A stretch of 64,000 bases of DNA. It comes from Planobispora rosea. Its GTDB lineage: Bacteria > Actinomycetota > Actinomycetes > Streptosporangiales > Streptosporangiaceae. The position numbers were made by a program, and so were the translations under genes. The stretch covers positions 62,001-126,000 of the forward strand of contig NZ_BMQP01000022.1 of the NCBI RefSeq assembly GCF_014648175.1, read 5' to 3'. A model generated the notes under the pieces. It saw only the letters and a list, made by a program, of their open reading frames with translations. It had not been told where the DNA came from and did no database searches. Positions 55,883 to 64,000 of the stretch are shown here, one piece after another; the first letter of the stretch is position 1; each line of letters begins with the position of its first letter.

Positions 55883-58174
55883 TCAGGGCCGTCTTGGAAG
55901 CGACTTGTGAAGGGGTGCAAAGCCGCTGACCCCGCCGCTGACCTCGCTGCTGGCCTCGCTGCTGGCCTCGCCGCCGGCCTGCCTCCCGGCGAGCCGCGCG
56001 TAGTGGCCGCCCAGCCGGAGCAGCTCCCCGTGGGGACCGGTCTCGGCGATCCGGCCGCCGTCGAGCAGGACGATCAGGTCCGCGTCGCGGACGGTGCTCA
56101 ACCGGTGGGCGATCACGATGCGGGTCTGGGTGAGCGTGCCGAGGTTCGCGTCGATGACCGCCTCGGTGTCGGCGTCGAGATGGCTGGTGGCCTCGTCCAG
56201 GAGAAGGATGTCGGGCCGGGTGAGCAGGGCTCTGGCCAGGGCGATGCGCTGCCGCTGCCCGCCGGACACGCCGCCTCCCTCCGTCAGATGGGTGTGGTAG
56301 CCCATGGGCATGGCGGTGATGTCGTCGTGGACGTGGGCGAGCCGCGCCGCCTCGTGCACCCGGGAGAGGGGCGCGTCCGGGTCCCCCAGGGTGATGTTGT
56401 CCAGGATCGTCCCGGTGAACAGGGCCGGTTCCTGCGTCACCACCCCGAACCGGCGGCGCAGCCGGCCCGCGTCCGCCGCGGACAGGGCGGTCCCGCCGTA
56501 ACGGATCTCGCCCTCGGCCGGTCCGAGCAGTCCCAGCAGCACTCTGGCCAGGGTGCTCTTGCCGGAACCCGATCTCCCGACCAGGGCGACCTTCTGGCCG
56601 GGAGGGATCCTCAGGTCGATGCCGCGCAGGATCCAAGGACTCTCGGGCGTGTACCGGAATCCGACCCCGCGCAGCTCGATCTCCATCGGACCGGTGCGGC
56701 CGGGAGCGGCGGAATCGGCGGGAGCATCGGAAGAGAACCGGGAGGGGGTGTCCCGGACGCCGGGGGAGGGATCGGGGAGGTCGCCCCGGACCCCGGACTC
56801 CGGCCGGGTGCTCCACAGGTCGGCCAGCCGCTCGCCGTGCACCCGGGCGAGCTGTGCGCTGCGCAGGCCGCCGGTCAGCGCCGCCAGCGGGGCCAGGCTC
56901 GCCACGGCCAGGGCCTGCAGGCCGAGCATGGCGCCCAGGCTGAGCTGGTGGGTCGTGACCTGCCAGGCTCCCACCCAGAGCAGGGCCAGGGGGGTGCCGA
57001 ACCGCAACGCCGCCAGAGCGGAGTCCTGCAGGCCCTGCGCCACCCCGTTCCGCCGCGCCCGCCGCATCTGTGTCGCGAGCAGCCGTGACCAGCGGCCGAG
57101 GACGCGTTCCTCGGCCCCTGCCGCTTTGATCGTCTCGATGCCGCGGACGCTCTCGATCAGCTGTCCCTGGGCCTCGTTGCGGGCCTCCATCTCCCGGTGG
57201 GTCAGGTCGGCGAGCCGGCGGTGGGTCGTGGTGAGCAGGATGATCTGCGCCGCCGCGAAGGCCAGCAGGATCACGCCCAGCAGCGGCGACCGTACGGTGA
57301 CCACGAGGAGGTACCCGGCGGCGAGCGGCCCGTCCAGCAGGGCGGTCAGCGCCTGGCCGGTGAGGAGTTCGCGCAGCAGGGTCACCCCGGAGATCCGGGA
57401 GACCAGGTCGGCGGAGCCCCGGTGGGCGAAGAATCGGAAGGGCACCGAGAGCAGGCGCCGGGCCAGCTCGTCCAGGAGGGCGGTGTCCGCGCGGGTCCGC
57501 AGCGCGATCAGCGCCCAGGACCGTGCCGCGCCGACGGCGAACTGGGCGGCGACCGTCACGGCCATGCCCAGCCCGAGCAGGGTCAGCAGGTCCGTCTCGC
57601 CCGCGGTGAGCACCCGGTCCACGACCGTCTCGGTCACCGCGGGCAGCACCAGGCCCAGGGCCTGCAGGGCCAGGCTGAGCAGGATCAGCAGGGCCAGCAG
57701 GCCGCGGTGGCGGCTCACGATCACCCGGAGATACCGGGACCACCAGCTCGTCCGGTCGCCGACGCGGCCGGTGCGGAAGTCCGCTCCCGGGCTGAAGGTG
57801 AACGCCACCCCGCTGTAGTCCTCGGCGAAGTCGCGGGGGGTGACGCCCACGCGTCCCAGCGCGGGATCGATGATCCCGATCCGGCCGGGGGAGACCCGCT
57901 CGACCACGACGAAGTGGCTGTGCCGCCAGTGCACCACCGCCGGCAGCGGAAGCTCGGCGACCCGCGCCGCGGGCACGGAGGCGGCCCGGGTGGCCAGGCC
58001 GTGCGCCCGCGCGGTGCGCACCAGGGTCAGCGCGCTGACCCCGTCCCGGCCGATGCCCATCTCCTCGGAGAGGACGTGGACCGGGACGCGCCGCCCGTGC
58101 GCGGCGAGGATCATCGACAGGCACGCGGCGCCGCATTCCACCATGCTGTGCTGGAGTATGACCGGAACCTTCAT
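55883..58174 (-). CDS. Peptidase-containing ABC transporter (C39 domain) of the RiPP cluster
   Basis: This 763-residue exporter has an N-terminal C39 peptidase domain (residues ~1-130) with Gln8, catalytic Cys14 in VECGAACLSMI, His87 in WRHSHFVVVE and Asp103 in IIDPALG. A six-helix membrane domain follows (~160-440), then a nucleotide-binding domain with Walker A VGRSGSGKSTLARVLLG, signature GGVSGGQRQRIALARALL, Walker B ILLLDEATSHLD and H-loop VIAHRLSTV. It should cleave the precursors after Gly-Gly and export the cores. The final ~35 residues are a Ser/Ala/Gly-rich repeat tail. It is the first gene of the operon; all motifs are intact. Confidence 0.95.
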   Translation of the reverse strand: MKVPVILQHSMVECGAACLSMILAAHGRRVPVHVLSEEMGIGRDGVSALTLVRTARAHGLATRAASVPAARVAELPLPAVVHWRHSHFVVVERVSPGRIGIIDPALGRVGVTPRDFAEDYSGVAFTFSPGADFRTGRVGDRTSWWSRYLRVIVSRHRGLLALLILLSLALQALGLVLPAVTETVVDRVLTAGETDLLTLLGLGMAVTVAAQFAVGAARSWALIALRTRADTALLDELARRLLSVPFRFFAHRGSADLVSRISGVTLLRELLTGQALTALLDGPLAAGYLLVVTVRSPLLGVILLAFAAAQIILLTTTHRRLADLTHREMEARNEAQGQLIESVRGIETIKAAGAEERVLGRWSRLLATQMRRARRNGVAQGLQDSALAALRFGTPLALLWVGAWQVTTHQLSLGAMLGLQALAVASLAPLAALTGGLRSAQLARVHGERLADLWSTRPESGVRGDLPDPSPGVRDTPSRFSSDAPADSAAPGRTGPMEIELRGVGFRYTPESPWILRGIDLRIPPGQKVALVGRSGSGKSTLARVLLGLLGPAEGEIRYGGTALSAADAGRLRRRFGVVTQEPALFTGTILDNITLGDPDAPLSRVHEAARLAHVHDDITAMPMGYHTHLTEGGGVSGGQRQRIALARALLTRPDILLLDEATSHLDADTEAVIDANLGTLTQTRIVIAHRLSTVRDADLIVLLDGGRIAETGPHGELLRLGGHYARLAGRQAGGEASSEASSEVSGGVSGFAPLHKSLPRRP

Positions 58175-58236
58175 GGATCGGCAGTCTCCGGCACCCGCCT
58201 TGGATCCGGCTTGCGAGCGACTCGATCATCGCGGAC

Positions 58237-58287
58237 GACCCGGTCATGCCGCCGACCCGGTCATGCCGCCGACCCGGTCATGCCGCC
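58237..58287. repeat. Three perfect 17-bp tandem repeats upstream of the transporter gene
   Basis: The unit GACCCGGTCATGCCGCC occurs three times without change at 58237-58253, 58254-58270 and 58271-58287, about 60-110 bp upstream of the first gene of the RiPP operon. It may be a slippage product or a multi-site regulatory element. No CRISPR-like spacers are present. Confidence 0.92.
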
Positions 58288-58337
58288 GCCCCGGGCGCGG
58301 TGCGGTCCGGGGCGGCGGGGCGCGGCACGGGTGTGAG

Positions 58338-58388
58338 CCGTACCGGATCGGGTCAGCGGTACGGCGCGGCCGTACCGGATCGGGTCAG
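58338..58388. repeat. 19-bp direct repeat including the stop codon of the beta-propeller gene
   Basis: CCGTACCGGATCGGGTCAG occurs at 58338-58356 and at 58370-58388. The second copy includes the stop codon (58385-58387) of the minus-strand beta-propeller gene; the first lies 3' of it. It is the third example in the window of a repeated gene end. Confidence 0.9.
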
Positions 58389-60586
58389 TCGAACGGGATC
58401 CAGGCCTGCTCCGACAGGTCGGCCATGGAGTTGACCTTCAGGCCGAGGTCGGAGACCGTCCAGAGGCTGTCGCCGATCACGATCGAGCGGCGGATGCCCG
58501 GGTCGTAGGGGGCGATGCGGGTGTCGTTCACCGGCTTGGGCGCGGGGTGGACGATGGTCCCGGTCTTGGCGACGGCGGAGTCGTCGATCTTCAGGACCAG
58601 GGCGGCGCCGTTGGTCTGCTCGGTCCCGGTCCAGGTGCTCAGCGGCAGCACGGCCATGCCGGTCTTGGCCCAGTACAGGAAGGCGTGCGGGTCCCACTCG
58701 GCCTCGGAGCCGGAGTCCTTCTGGAACAGCTGCGACAGACGGCGCGGGGCGGCCGGGTCGCTGACGTCGAAGAGGGAGACCTGCGTGCCGAGGGTGCGGC
58801 CGTCCTTGTTCGCCTCCTGGCCGATGCCGATCAGCCGCCCGTCACCCGCCGGGTGGAGGTAGGCGGAGTAGCCGGTGATCTTCAGCTCCCCGGTCTTCTT
58901 CGGCGCCGCGGGGTCGCGCAGGTCGAGGACGTAGAGCGGGTCCACCTGCCGGAAGGTCACCACGTAGCCGACCGGGCCGATGAACCGGACCGAGTAGATC
59001 CGCTCGCCCTCGCCCAGGCCGCCGACCTCGCCGACCTTGGCCAGCGTGTCGGCCCTGAGCGCGTAGACGGTGCTGGAGCTGCTCTTCTCCGTGTTCAGGG
59101 TGGTCGCGATCCGCAGGTGCCCCTCGTGCTCGGACATCGAGTACTGGTTGAGCAGCCTGCCGGGGACCTTGCCGGAGGCGACGTAGCGGGGCGCGCCCGG
59201 CGCGGTGATGTCGAAGCGGTGGACCTCGGTGTCCTCCGGCGGCGCGACCGGGGTCTTCCCGGACTCGGGCGTCTCAGTCGGGATGGGATCGGGCGTGTCC
59301 GTCGGCGTGCCCGTCGGCGTGGGGGCCGGGGCGGAGGCCGTCGGGGCGGGCGTCGACGGGTCGGGCAGGAGGCTGGGCTGGCCCTCGGGCGGCGGGGCGA
59401 CGGTCTCCTCGGCGGGGGTCGGCTCCACCTTCGGGGCGCCGCCGGGCGTCGTCGCCTCGGGGGAGGACGCGGGTTCCTCCTCCAGGATGATCGGCTCGAC
59501 CGGCATCGGCCACCACCAGCGGGGGTTGCTGGTGACGTACAGGCTGGAGCCGGTGCCGTAGACGGTGTCCCCGTCGGCGGCCACGCTGATCGGCGCGCTC
59601 TGCGACAGCGCCGCGGCGCCCTGCCCCAGATCGAGGGTGTGCACGGTCAGCATCGAGGTGCCGGTGTACTTCGCCGGGTGGCTGACCTGCTCGCACTTGA
59701 CGGAGTTCTTCACCGTGGTGCCGCCGGCGTCGGTCACCTCGTAGGTCGGCAGCCACGCCTCGATCGGCGCGTTCCGCACGGTCTCGACGTTCTTGCGGGT
59801 CCGCTCGGTCTCCGTGGCGTCGGGACCGGGGTCGCGGAACTCGATGCGGGGCTGGCTGCGCACCACGAGCCGGACCGTCGAGCCGATCATCCTGGCGTCC
59901 ACGTGGGAGCCGTCCGGGGTGATCGAGCCGAGGACCTTCGGCTCCCCGGACAGGTCGATCAGCGTGTAGCGCGGCCCCGGGCTGGGGGCCATCTTGGCGG
60001 CCGCGTCGAAGGGGATGATCCCGCCGCCGGAGAACAGCACCAGCGCCCGGTCCCCGCTGACCAGCAGGTCCGCCGGGGCCCACGCCTGCTCGGCGTCCAC
60101 CAGCTTCACCGTCCCGGTCACCTTCCGGGTCGCGGTGTCCACCACGCGCAGCACGCCCCGGTTGACGGTGATCACCCGGTTGCCGTCGGTCTTCACCAGG
60201 TCCGGCTCGTCGACCCCGGCCTCGTGGGTGTTGGTGGTGGAGTGCTCCGGAGCCCTGGACTCCTTGGCGGCCGCGCTGTCCTCGGCGCCCGTGGCCGTCC
60301 GGTACATGACCTCCGGGCCGCCGAGACCCCACGGCCCGACGTTCTCGGCCGCCGCCGCGCGCAACCCGGTCAGCATGTCGTCGCACCCGCTGTAGGCGAC
60401 CAGCTTCACATTCCCCAGATCCACCACCGGCTCGGTCGTACGGCCCGCGCCGGGATCCGTCCCGGCGGAGGTGCACGCGGTGGCCAGCAGGGCGGTGGCA
60501 AGGGTGACGGCGCCCCACCGGAGGGTCCCCAGGGGAGTTCCCGTGGGGGAGCCCGCGTGCGCCGCCGTACGAATCGATGTCCTCAT
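58385..60586 (-). CDS. Beta-propeller domain lipoprotein
   Basis: The 733-residue protein has a lipoprotein signal (VTLATALLATAC, Cys38) and the secreted beta-propeller family pattern: KLVAYSGCDDMLTGLRAAAA, STTNTHEAGVDEPDLVKTDG (the conserved VDExDxVKTDG motif), repeated blades (RVITVNRGVLRVVDTATRKV, DLLVSGDRALVLFSGGG, RIYSVRFIGPVGYVVTFRQV) and LIGIGQEANKDGRTLGTQVS. A Pro/Thr-rich insertion at about residues 375-445 interrupts the blades. The molecular function is unknown; the fold suggests extracellular binding or scaffold activity. It is divergent from the aldehyde dehydrogenase gene. Confidence 0.9.
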   Translation of the reverse strand: MRTSIRTAAHAGSPTGTPLGTLRWGAVTLATALLATACTSAGTDPGAGRTTEPVVDLGNVKLVAYSGCDDMLTGLRAAAAENVGPWGLGGPEVMYRTATGAEDSAAAKESRAPEHSTTNTHEAGVDEPDLVKTDGNRVITVNRGVLRVVDTATRKVTGTVKLVDAEQAWAPADLLVSGDRALVLFSGGGIIPFDAAAKMAPSPGPRYTLIDLSGEPKVLGSITPDGSHVDARMIGSTVRLVVRSQPRIEFRDPGPDATETERTRKNVETVRNAPIEAWLPTYEVTDAGGTTVKNSVKCEQVSHPAKYTGTSMLTVHTLDLGQGAAALSQSAPISVAADGDTVYGTGSSLYVTSNPRWWWPMPVEPIILEEEPASSPEATTPGGAPKVEPTPAEETVAPPPEGQPSLLPDPSTPAPTASAPAPTPTGTPTDTPDPIPTETPESGKTPVAPPEDTEVHRFDITAPGAPRYVASGKVPGRLLNQYSMSEHEGHLRIATTLNTEKSSSSTVYALRADTLAKVGEVGGLGEGERIYSVRFIGPVGYVVTFRQVDPLYVLDLRDPAAPKKTGELKITGYSAYLHPAGDGRLIGIGQEANKDGRTLGTQVSLFDVSDPAAPRRLSQLFQKDSGSEAEWDPHAFLYWAKTGMAVLPLSTWTGTEQTNGAALVLKIDDSAVAKTGTIVHPAPKPVNDTRIAPYDPGIRRSIVIGDSLWTVSDLGLKVNSMADLSEQAWIPFD

Positions 60587-60684
60587 GCCCCCATGACGGA
60601 TGGCACGCGTGCCCGGTTCAACGCCCGGCCCGGTTTGCTACCGACCAGTAGCCATGAGCGTGCCTCCCCGCATACCCTTCGGTC

Positions 60685-62250
60685 ATGGCCGCCACTCTCG
60701 GAGCTGACCGGGCACTCGACCCGCGCATGATCGAACGTGTCTCCCGGCAGGTGACCTCCGGCGGGAAGACCCAGACGGTCATCGCGCCGTTCACCGGTGA
60801 GACCCTCGCCGAACTGCCGATCTCCACCGCCGAGGACGTCCGTACCGCCCATGCCCGGGCGCGCGCGGCGCAGCGGGAGTGGGCGGCGCTGCCGGTCCGG
60901 GAGCGGGTCAAGCCCTTCCTGCGCCTGCACGACGCGCTCCTCGACCGCCGCGAGGAGATCCTCGACGTGGTCCAGTGGGAGACCGGAAAGGCGCGCCGGC
61001 ACGCCTTCGAGGAGGTCCTCGACGTCGCGGGCTGCACGCTCTACTTCGCCCGGCGGGCGCCCGGCCTGCTGGCGCCCCGGCGGCGCGCGGGCATCTTCCC
61101 GCTCGCCACCAAGGTGACCGAGACCCGCCACCCCAAGGGGGTCGTGGCGCTGATCTCCCCCTGGAACTACCCGCTCTCCCTCGGCGTGACGGACATCGCC
61201 CCGGCCCTGATGGCGGGCAACGCCGTGGTCCACAAGCCCGACACCCAGACCGCGCTGTCCACCCTGTGGACGATCGACCTGCTGGTCTCCCTGGGCATGC
61301 CCCGCGAGATCTGGCAGGTCGTGCTCGGCGAGCCCGCCGAGATCGGCGACCCGCTGCTCGACGACGCCGACTACGTGGCGTTCACCGGCTCCACCCGGGG
61401 CGGCAGGAAGATCGCCGAAGAGGCCGCCAAGCGGCTGATCGGCTGCTCGCTGGAGCTCGGCGGGAAGAACCCGATGATCGTCCTGGAGGACGCGGACCTG
61501 GACGTGGCCGCCCAGGGCGCGCTGCGCGCCTGCTTCACCAACGCCGGGCAGCTGTGCATCTCCATCGAGCGCCTCTACGTCCACGACGCCGTGTACGACG
61601 CGTTCACGGACAAGTTCGTCCGGCTGACCCAGAACATGAGGCTCGGCTCCGGCCTCGACTGGAACGTGCAGATGGGCTCGCTCACCTCGCGCCGCCAGCT
61701 GGAGGCGGTGAGCGCGCACGTGGACGACGCCGTGGCCAAGGGCGCCCGGGTGCTCGCGGGCGGCCGGGCCCGCCCCGACCTCGGCCCGCTGTTCTACGAG
61801 CCCACGGTCCTGGCCGACGTGGACGAGACCATGGACCTGTGCCGGGAGGAGACCTTCGGCCCCGTCGTCTCGATCTACCGGTTCTCGGACGAGGCCGAGG
61901 CCGTGGAGAAGGCCAACGACACCGTCTACGGGCTCAACGCCTCCGTCTGGACCCGGAACGTGGCACGCGGCCGGGCGCTGGCCGCCCGGATCAAGGCCGG
62001 GACCGTCAACCTCAACGAGGGGTACGGCTCCGCCTACGCCTCCTACGACGCGCCCATGGGCGGCATGAAGTCCTCCGGCCTGGGCCGCCGCCACGGGGCA
62101 GAGGGCCTGCTGAAGTACACCGAGGTGCAGAACATCGCCAGCCAGGCGTCCTGGCTGGGCTTCGAGCCGATCCTCGGCATGACCTACGACAAGTACGCCG
62201 ACACGCTCACCGGCCTGCTCAAGACCATGAAGAAGCTCCACCTGAAGTAG
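60685..62250 (+). CDS. gabD2: Succinate-semialdehyde dehydrogenase (GabD2-like)
   Basis: This 521-residue aldehyde dehydrogenase has ISPWNYPLSLGVTDIAPALM, AFTGSTRGGRKIAEEAAKRL (cofactor), catalytic Glu in SLELGGKNPMIVLEDADLD, catalytic Cys in CFTNAGQLCISIERLYVHD and EETFGPVVSIYRFSDEAEAV. Sequence style and length fit the actinobacterial NADP-dependent succinic semialdehyde dehydrogenase GabD2; other aldehydes are possible. It is followed by a GMC oxidoreductase gene in the same direction, a pairing I have seen often in actinobacteria, suggesting sequential oxidation of an alcohol and an aldehyde. Confidence 0.88.
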   Translation: MAATLGADRALDPRMIERVSRQVTSGGKTQTVIAPFTGETLAELPISTAEDVRTAHARARAAQREWAALPVRERVKPFLRLHDALLDRREEILDVVQWETGKARRHAFEEVLDVAGCTLYFARRAPGLLAPRRRAGIFPLATKVTETRHPKGVVALISPWNYPLSLGVTDIAPALMAGNAVVHKPDTQTALSTLWTIDLLVSLGMPREIWQVVLGEPAEIGDPLLDDADYVAFTGSTRGGRKIAEEAAKRLIGCSLELGGKNPMIVLEDADLDVAAQGALRACFTNAGQLCISIERLYVHDAVYDAFTDKFVRLTQNMRLGSGLDWNVQMGSLTSRRQLEAVSAHVDDAVAKGARVLAGGRARPDLGPLFYEPTVLADVDETMDLCREETFGPVVSIYRFSDEAEAVEKANDTVYGLNASVWTRNVARGRALAARIKAGTVNLNEGYGSAYASYDAPMGGMKSSGLGRRHGAEGLLKYTEVQNIASQASWLGFEPILGMTYDKYADTLTGLLKTMKKLHLK

Positions 62251-62272
62251 CCGGGCGGCCGGGGCCGGGGAA

Positions 62273-62351
62273 CGCCGGGGGAGAGCGACACCGGGGAGAG
62301 CGACGCCGGGGGAGAGTGACGCCGGGGGAGAGTGACGCCGGGGGAGAGTGA
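62273..62351. repeat. Five ~16-bp tandem repeats between the dehydrogenase and GMC genes
   Basis: Units of CGCCGGGGGAGAGTGA start at 62304, 62320 and 62336 (identical). Diverged units occur at 62273 (GAGCGA end) and 62289 (15 bp, one G fewer). The array lies 22 bp after the dehydrogenase stop and ends 25 bp before the GMC start. Each unit holds GGGGGAGAG, a ribosome-binding-like purine tract. Confidence 0.93.
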
Positions 62352-62376
62352 CGAGGTCCGGAAGGGAGGCCGCGAC

Positions 62377-64000
62377 GTGTTCGACTACGACGTGCTGGTG
62401 ATCGGGTCGGGGTTCGGCGGGAGCGTCGCGGCGCTCCGGCTCACGGAGAAGGGCTACAGGGTCGGCGTCCTGGAGGCGGGGCGGCGTTTCGACGAGCGCA
62501 CGCTGCCCAAGACCTCCTGGCGGGCCCGCGACTTCCTGTGGGCGCCGGGCCTGGGCATGAAGGGCATCCAGCGCATCCACGTGCTGCGCGGCGCGAAGGG
62601 CACCGGGGTCATGGTCCTGGCCGGCGCCGGGGTCGGCGGCGGCTCGCTCGTCTACGCCAACACCCTCTACGAGCCCCTGGACCCGTTCTTCGCCGACGCC
62701 CAGTGGGCGGGCATCACCGACTGGAAGGCGGAGCTGGCGCCGTACTACGACCAGGCCAAGCGCATGCTGGGCGTGGTGCTCAACCCGACGCTCACCCGCG
62801 CCGACGAGATCATGAAGAAGGTCGCCGAGCGCATGGGCGTGGGCGACACCTTCCACCGGGCCCCGGTCGGGGTCTTCTTCGGCACGCCCGGTGTCGAGGT
62901 CGACGACCCCTACTTCGGCGGGGCCGGGCCGCGCCGCCGGGGCTGCACCGAGTGCGGCGAGTGCATGACCGGCTGCCGGCACGGGGCCAAGAACATGCTG
63001 ATCAAGAACTACCTCTACCTGGCCGAGAAGGCCGGGGCCAGGGTGCACGCGGAGACCACGGTCACCTCGGTCCGGCCCTCGGGCACGGGGTACGCGGTCG
63101 AGGTGCGCAGGACGGGGGCGCCCTGGCGGCGCCGTACACTCACCGCCGGGCAGGTGGTCTTCGCGGCCGGGACGTACGGTACGCAGCGCCTGCTCCACCG
63201 CCTGAGGGCCACCGGCGCGCTGCCCCGGATCTCGGACCGGCTCGGCACGCTGACCAGGACCAACTCCGAGGCACTGCTCGGCTTCGAGCGACTGGGCGTC
63301 AAGGGCGAGAAGCTCAACCACGGCGTGGCGATCACCTCCTCCATCCACCCCGACGCGCACACCCACATCGAGCCGGTCCGCTACGGTGACGGTTCCAACG
63401 CGATGGGCATGCTCCGCAGCCTGCTGATCGACGGCGGCGGGAACGCTCCGCGCTGGCTGAAGTTCCTCGGCGAGGCGGTGAGGCGCCCGCACCTGGTCCC
63501 GCGCCTGTTCAACCACCGCCGGTGGTCCGAGCGCACGATCATCGCCCTGGTCATGCAGGCCAAGGACAACTCGATCACCCTGTCGGCCCGCCGGGGCCCG
63601 TTCGGCTGGAGGCTGCGCTCCCGGCCGGGGCACGGAGAGCCCAACCCCACCTGGATCCCGGCCGGGCACACCTTCGTCCGGCACGCGGCCGAGGAGATCG
63701 GCGGCATGCCCGGCGGCTCCTGGCTCGACCTGTTCGACATCCCCGCCACCGCGCACTTCCTGGGCGGTTGCGCCATCGGGGCCTCGCCGTCCGACGGGGT
63801 GATCGACCCCTACCACCGCGTCTACGGGCACGCCGGCCTGCACGTCGTGGACGGCTCATCCGTCTCCGCCAACCCGGGCGTCAACCCCTCGCTGACCATC
63901 ACCGCCCAGGCCGAGCGCGCCATGGCGCTGTGGCCCAACCGCGGCGAGACCGATCCCCGTCCGCCGCTGGGCTCCGCCTATGTACGGCTGGCGCCGATCG
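62377..64000 (+). CDS. GMC-type/cholesterol oxidase-like FAD oxidoreductase (runs off the right edge)
   Basis: The open frame starts at a GTG at 62377 with GGGAGG 7 nt upstream and is still open after 541 codons at the window end. It begins VFDYDVLVIGSGFGGSVAAL, a Rossmann FAD motif, and has LAGAGVGGGSLVYANTLYEP, a four-Cys segment GCTECGECMTGCRHGAKNML unusual for flavin oxidases, QVVFAAGTYGTQRLLHRLRA and the C-terminal HVVDGSSVSANPGVNPSLTI. It resembles the cholesterol-oxidase-like (ChoD) group; in mycobacteria choD also lies next to guaB3. The substrate is not certain. Confidence 0.9.
   Translation, partial: MFDYDVLVIGSGFGGSVAALRLTEKGYRVGVLEAGRRFDERTLPKTSWRARDFLWAPGLGMKGIQRIHVLRGAKGTGVMVLAGAGVGGGSLVYANTLYEPLDPFFADAQWAGITDWKAELAPYYDQAKRMLGVVLNPTLTRADEIMKKVAERMGVGDTFHRAPVGVFFGTPGVEVDDPYFGGAGPRRRGCTECGECMTGCRHGAKNMLIKNYLYLAEKAGARVHAETTVTSVRPSGTGYAVEVRRTGAPWRRRTLTAGQVVFAAGTYGTQRLLHRLRATGALPRISDRLGTLTRTNSEALLGFERLGVKGEKLNHGVAITSSIHPDAHTHIEPVRYGDGSNAMGMLRSLLIDGGGNAPRWLKFLGEAVRRPHLVPRLFNHRRWSERTIIALVMQAKDNSITLSARRGPFGWRLRSRPGHGEPNPTWIPAGHTFVRHAAEEIGGMPGGSWLDLFDIPATAHFLGGCAIGASPSDGVIDPYHRVYGHAGLHVVDGSSVSANPGVNPSLTITAQAERAMALWPNRGETDPRPPLGSAYVRLAPI

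Noticed and set aside
55500..58247. 915-codon minus-strand frame containing precursor B at its end
   Set aside because: The upstream part is an out-of-frame shadow of the C39-ABC transporter. Only the last 48 codons, with their own ribosome site, form a real gene.
58237..58287. CRISPR-like repeats
   Set aside because: The 17-bp units are directly adjacent, with no spacers.
60583..63843. 1086-codon open frame on the minus strand opposite the aldehyde dehydrogenase and GMC genes
   Set aside because: It is an antisense shadow of two well-supported genes. Its composition (Gly/Arg/Val/His-rich, no domain pattern) is typical of unused frames in high-GC DNA.

Overview
The window is a high-GC (about 70%), densely coded stretch of an actinobacterial chromosome. 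The core gene order alr - tsaE - tsaB - rimI - tsaD - groES - groEL1 (His-rich tail) - ECF sigma factor of the SigD/ShbA type - RsdA-like ORF - DUF5319 gene (opposite strand) - guaB - guaB3, with a GMC/cholesterol-oxidase-like gene at the right edge, matches from memory the Mycobacterium tuberculosis block Rv3423c-Rv3409c. Frequent GTG starts, many 4-bp stop/start overlaps, abundant two-component, TetR, MarR and PadR regulators and a RiPP cluster suggest a filamentous soil actinomycete, most likely Streptosporangiaceae-like. The family assignment is an inference. No tRNA, rRNA, CRISPR array, insertion sequence or prophage was recognised.

Layout. 1-14.1 kb is accessory and mostly on the minus strand: an ABC-2 exporter operon with two ATPases and two permeases, pantothenate kinase, a Tat-exported PhoX-like protein, an Ohr peroxidase divergent from a TetR gene with paired operators, a PadR-controlled FtsX-type ABC system, a truncated ECF sigma gene, a secreted cyclophilin, Cu/Zn superoxide dismutase, a DHFR-like protein and a two-component system. 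14.2-23.0 kb is a plus-strand core block: a small Ala-Pro-Val repeat membrane protein, acpS, nnr, alr, an alpha/beta hydrolase, and tsaE/tsaB/rimI/tsaD interrupted by a sortase and its probable substrate. 23.0-29.4 kb holds an Old Yellow Enzyme/MarR pair, a long coiled-coil protein, a THUMP-like methyltransferase, a MarR/epimerase pair and a broken Uma2 gene. 29.6-37.5 kb is the CIRCE-controlled groES-groEL1, sigma/mini-anti-sigma and guaB-guaB3 block.

37.6-42.5 kb is an amino-sugar operon (AgaS-type SIS protein, NagA, PfkB kinase, class II aldolase) divergent from a DeoR regulator. It could take an N-acetylhexosamine 6-phosphate to triose phosphates, which feed the same pool as the adjacent GlpD. 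44.5-49.3 kb holds an aldo-keto reductase remnant, a MazF-like toxin with an unfamiliar antitoxin, and a VanY-like peptidase divergent from an AfsQ-like two-component/lipoprotein operon. 49.3-52.3 kb encodes a large secreted M36 metallopeptidase.

The most interesting system lies at 52.8-58.2 kb, all on the minus strand: a C39-peptidase ABC exporter, three consecutive ~50-residue double-Gly precursor peptides, an ATP-grasp ligase and a PpiC-related maturation protein. This looks like a ribosomally synthesised, ATP-grasp-modified peptide (graspetide-like) pathway. The cores share RPR after the Gly-Gly site and a (D/N)PPG(V/Y)C motif, which is unlike microviridins. The small precursor genes are easily missed. 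The right end carries a beta-propeller lipoprotein, a succinate-semialdehyde dehydrogenase-like enzyme and the edge-truncated GMC oxidoreductase.
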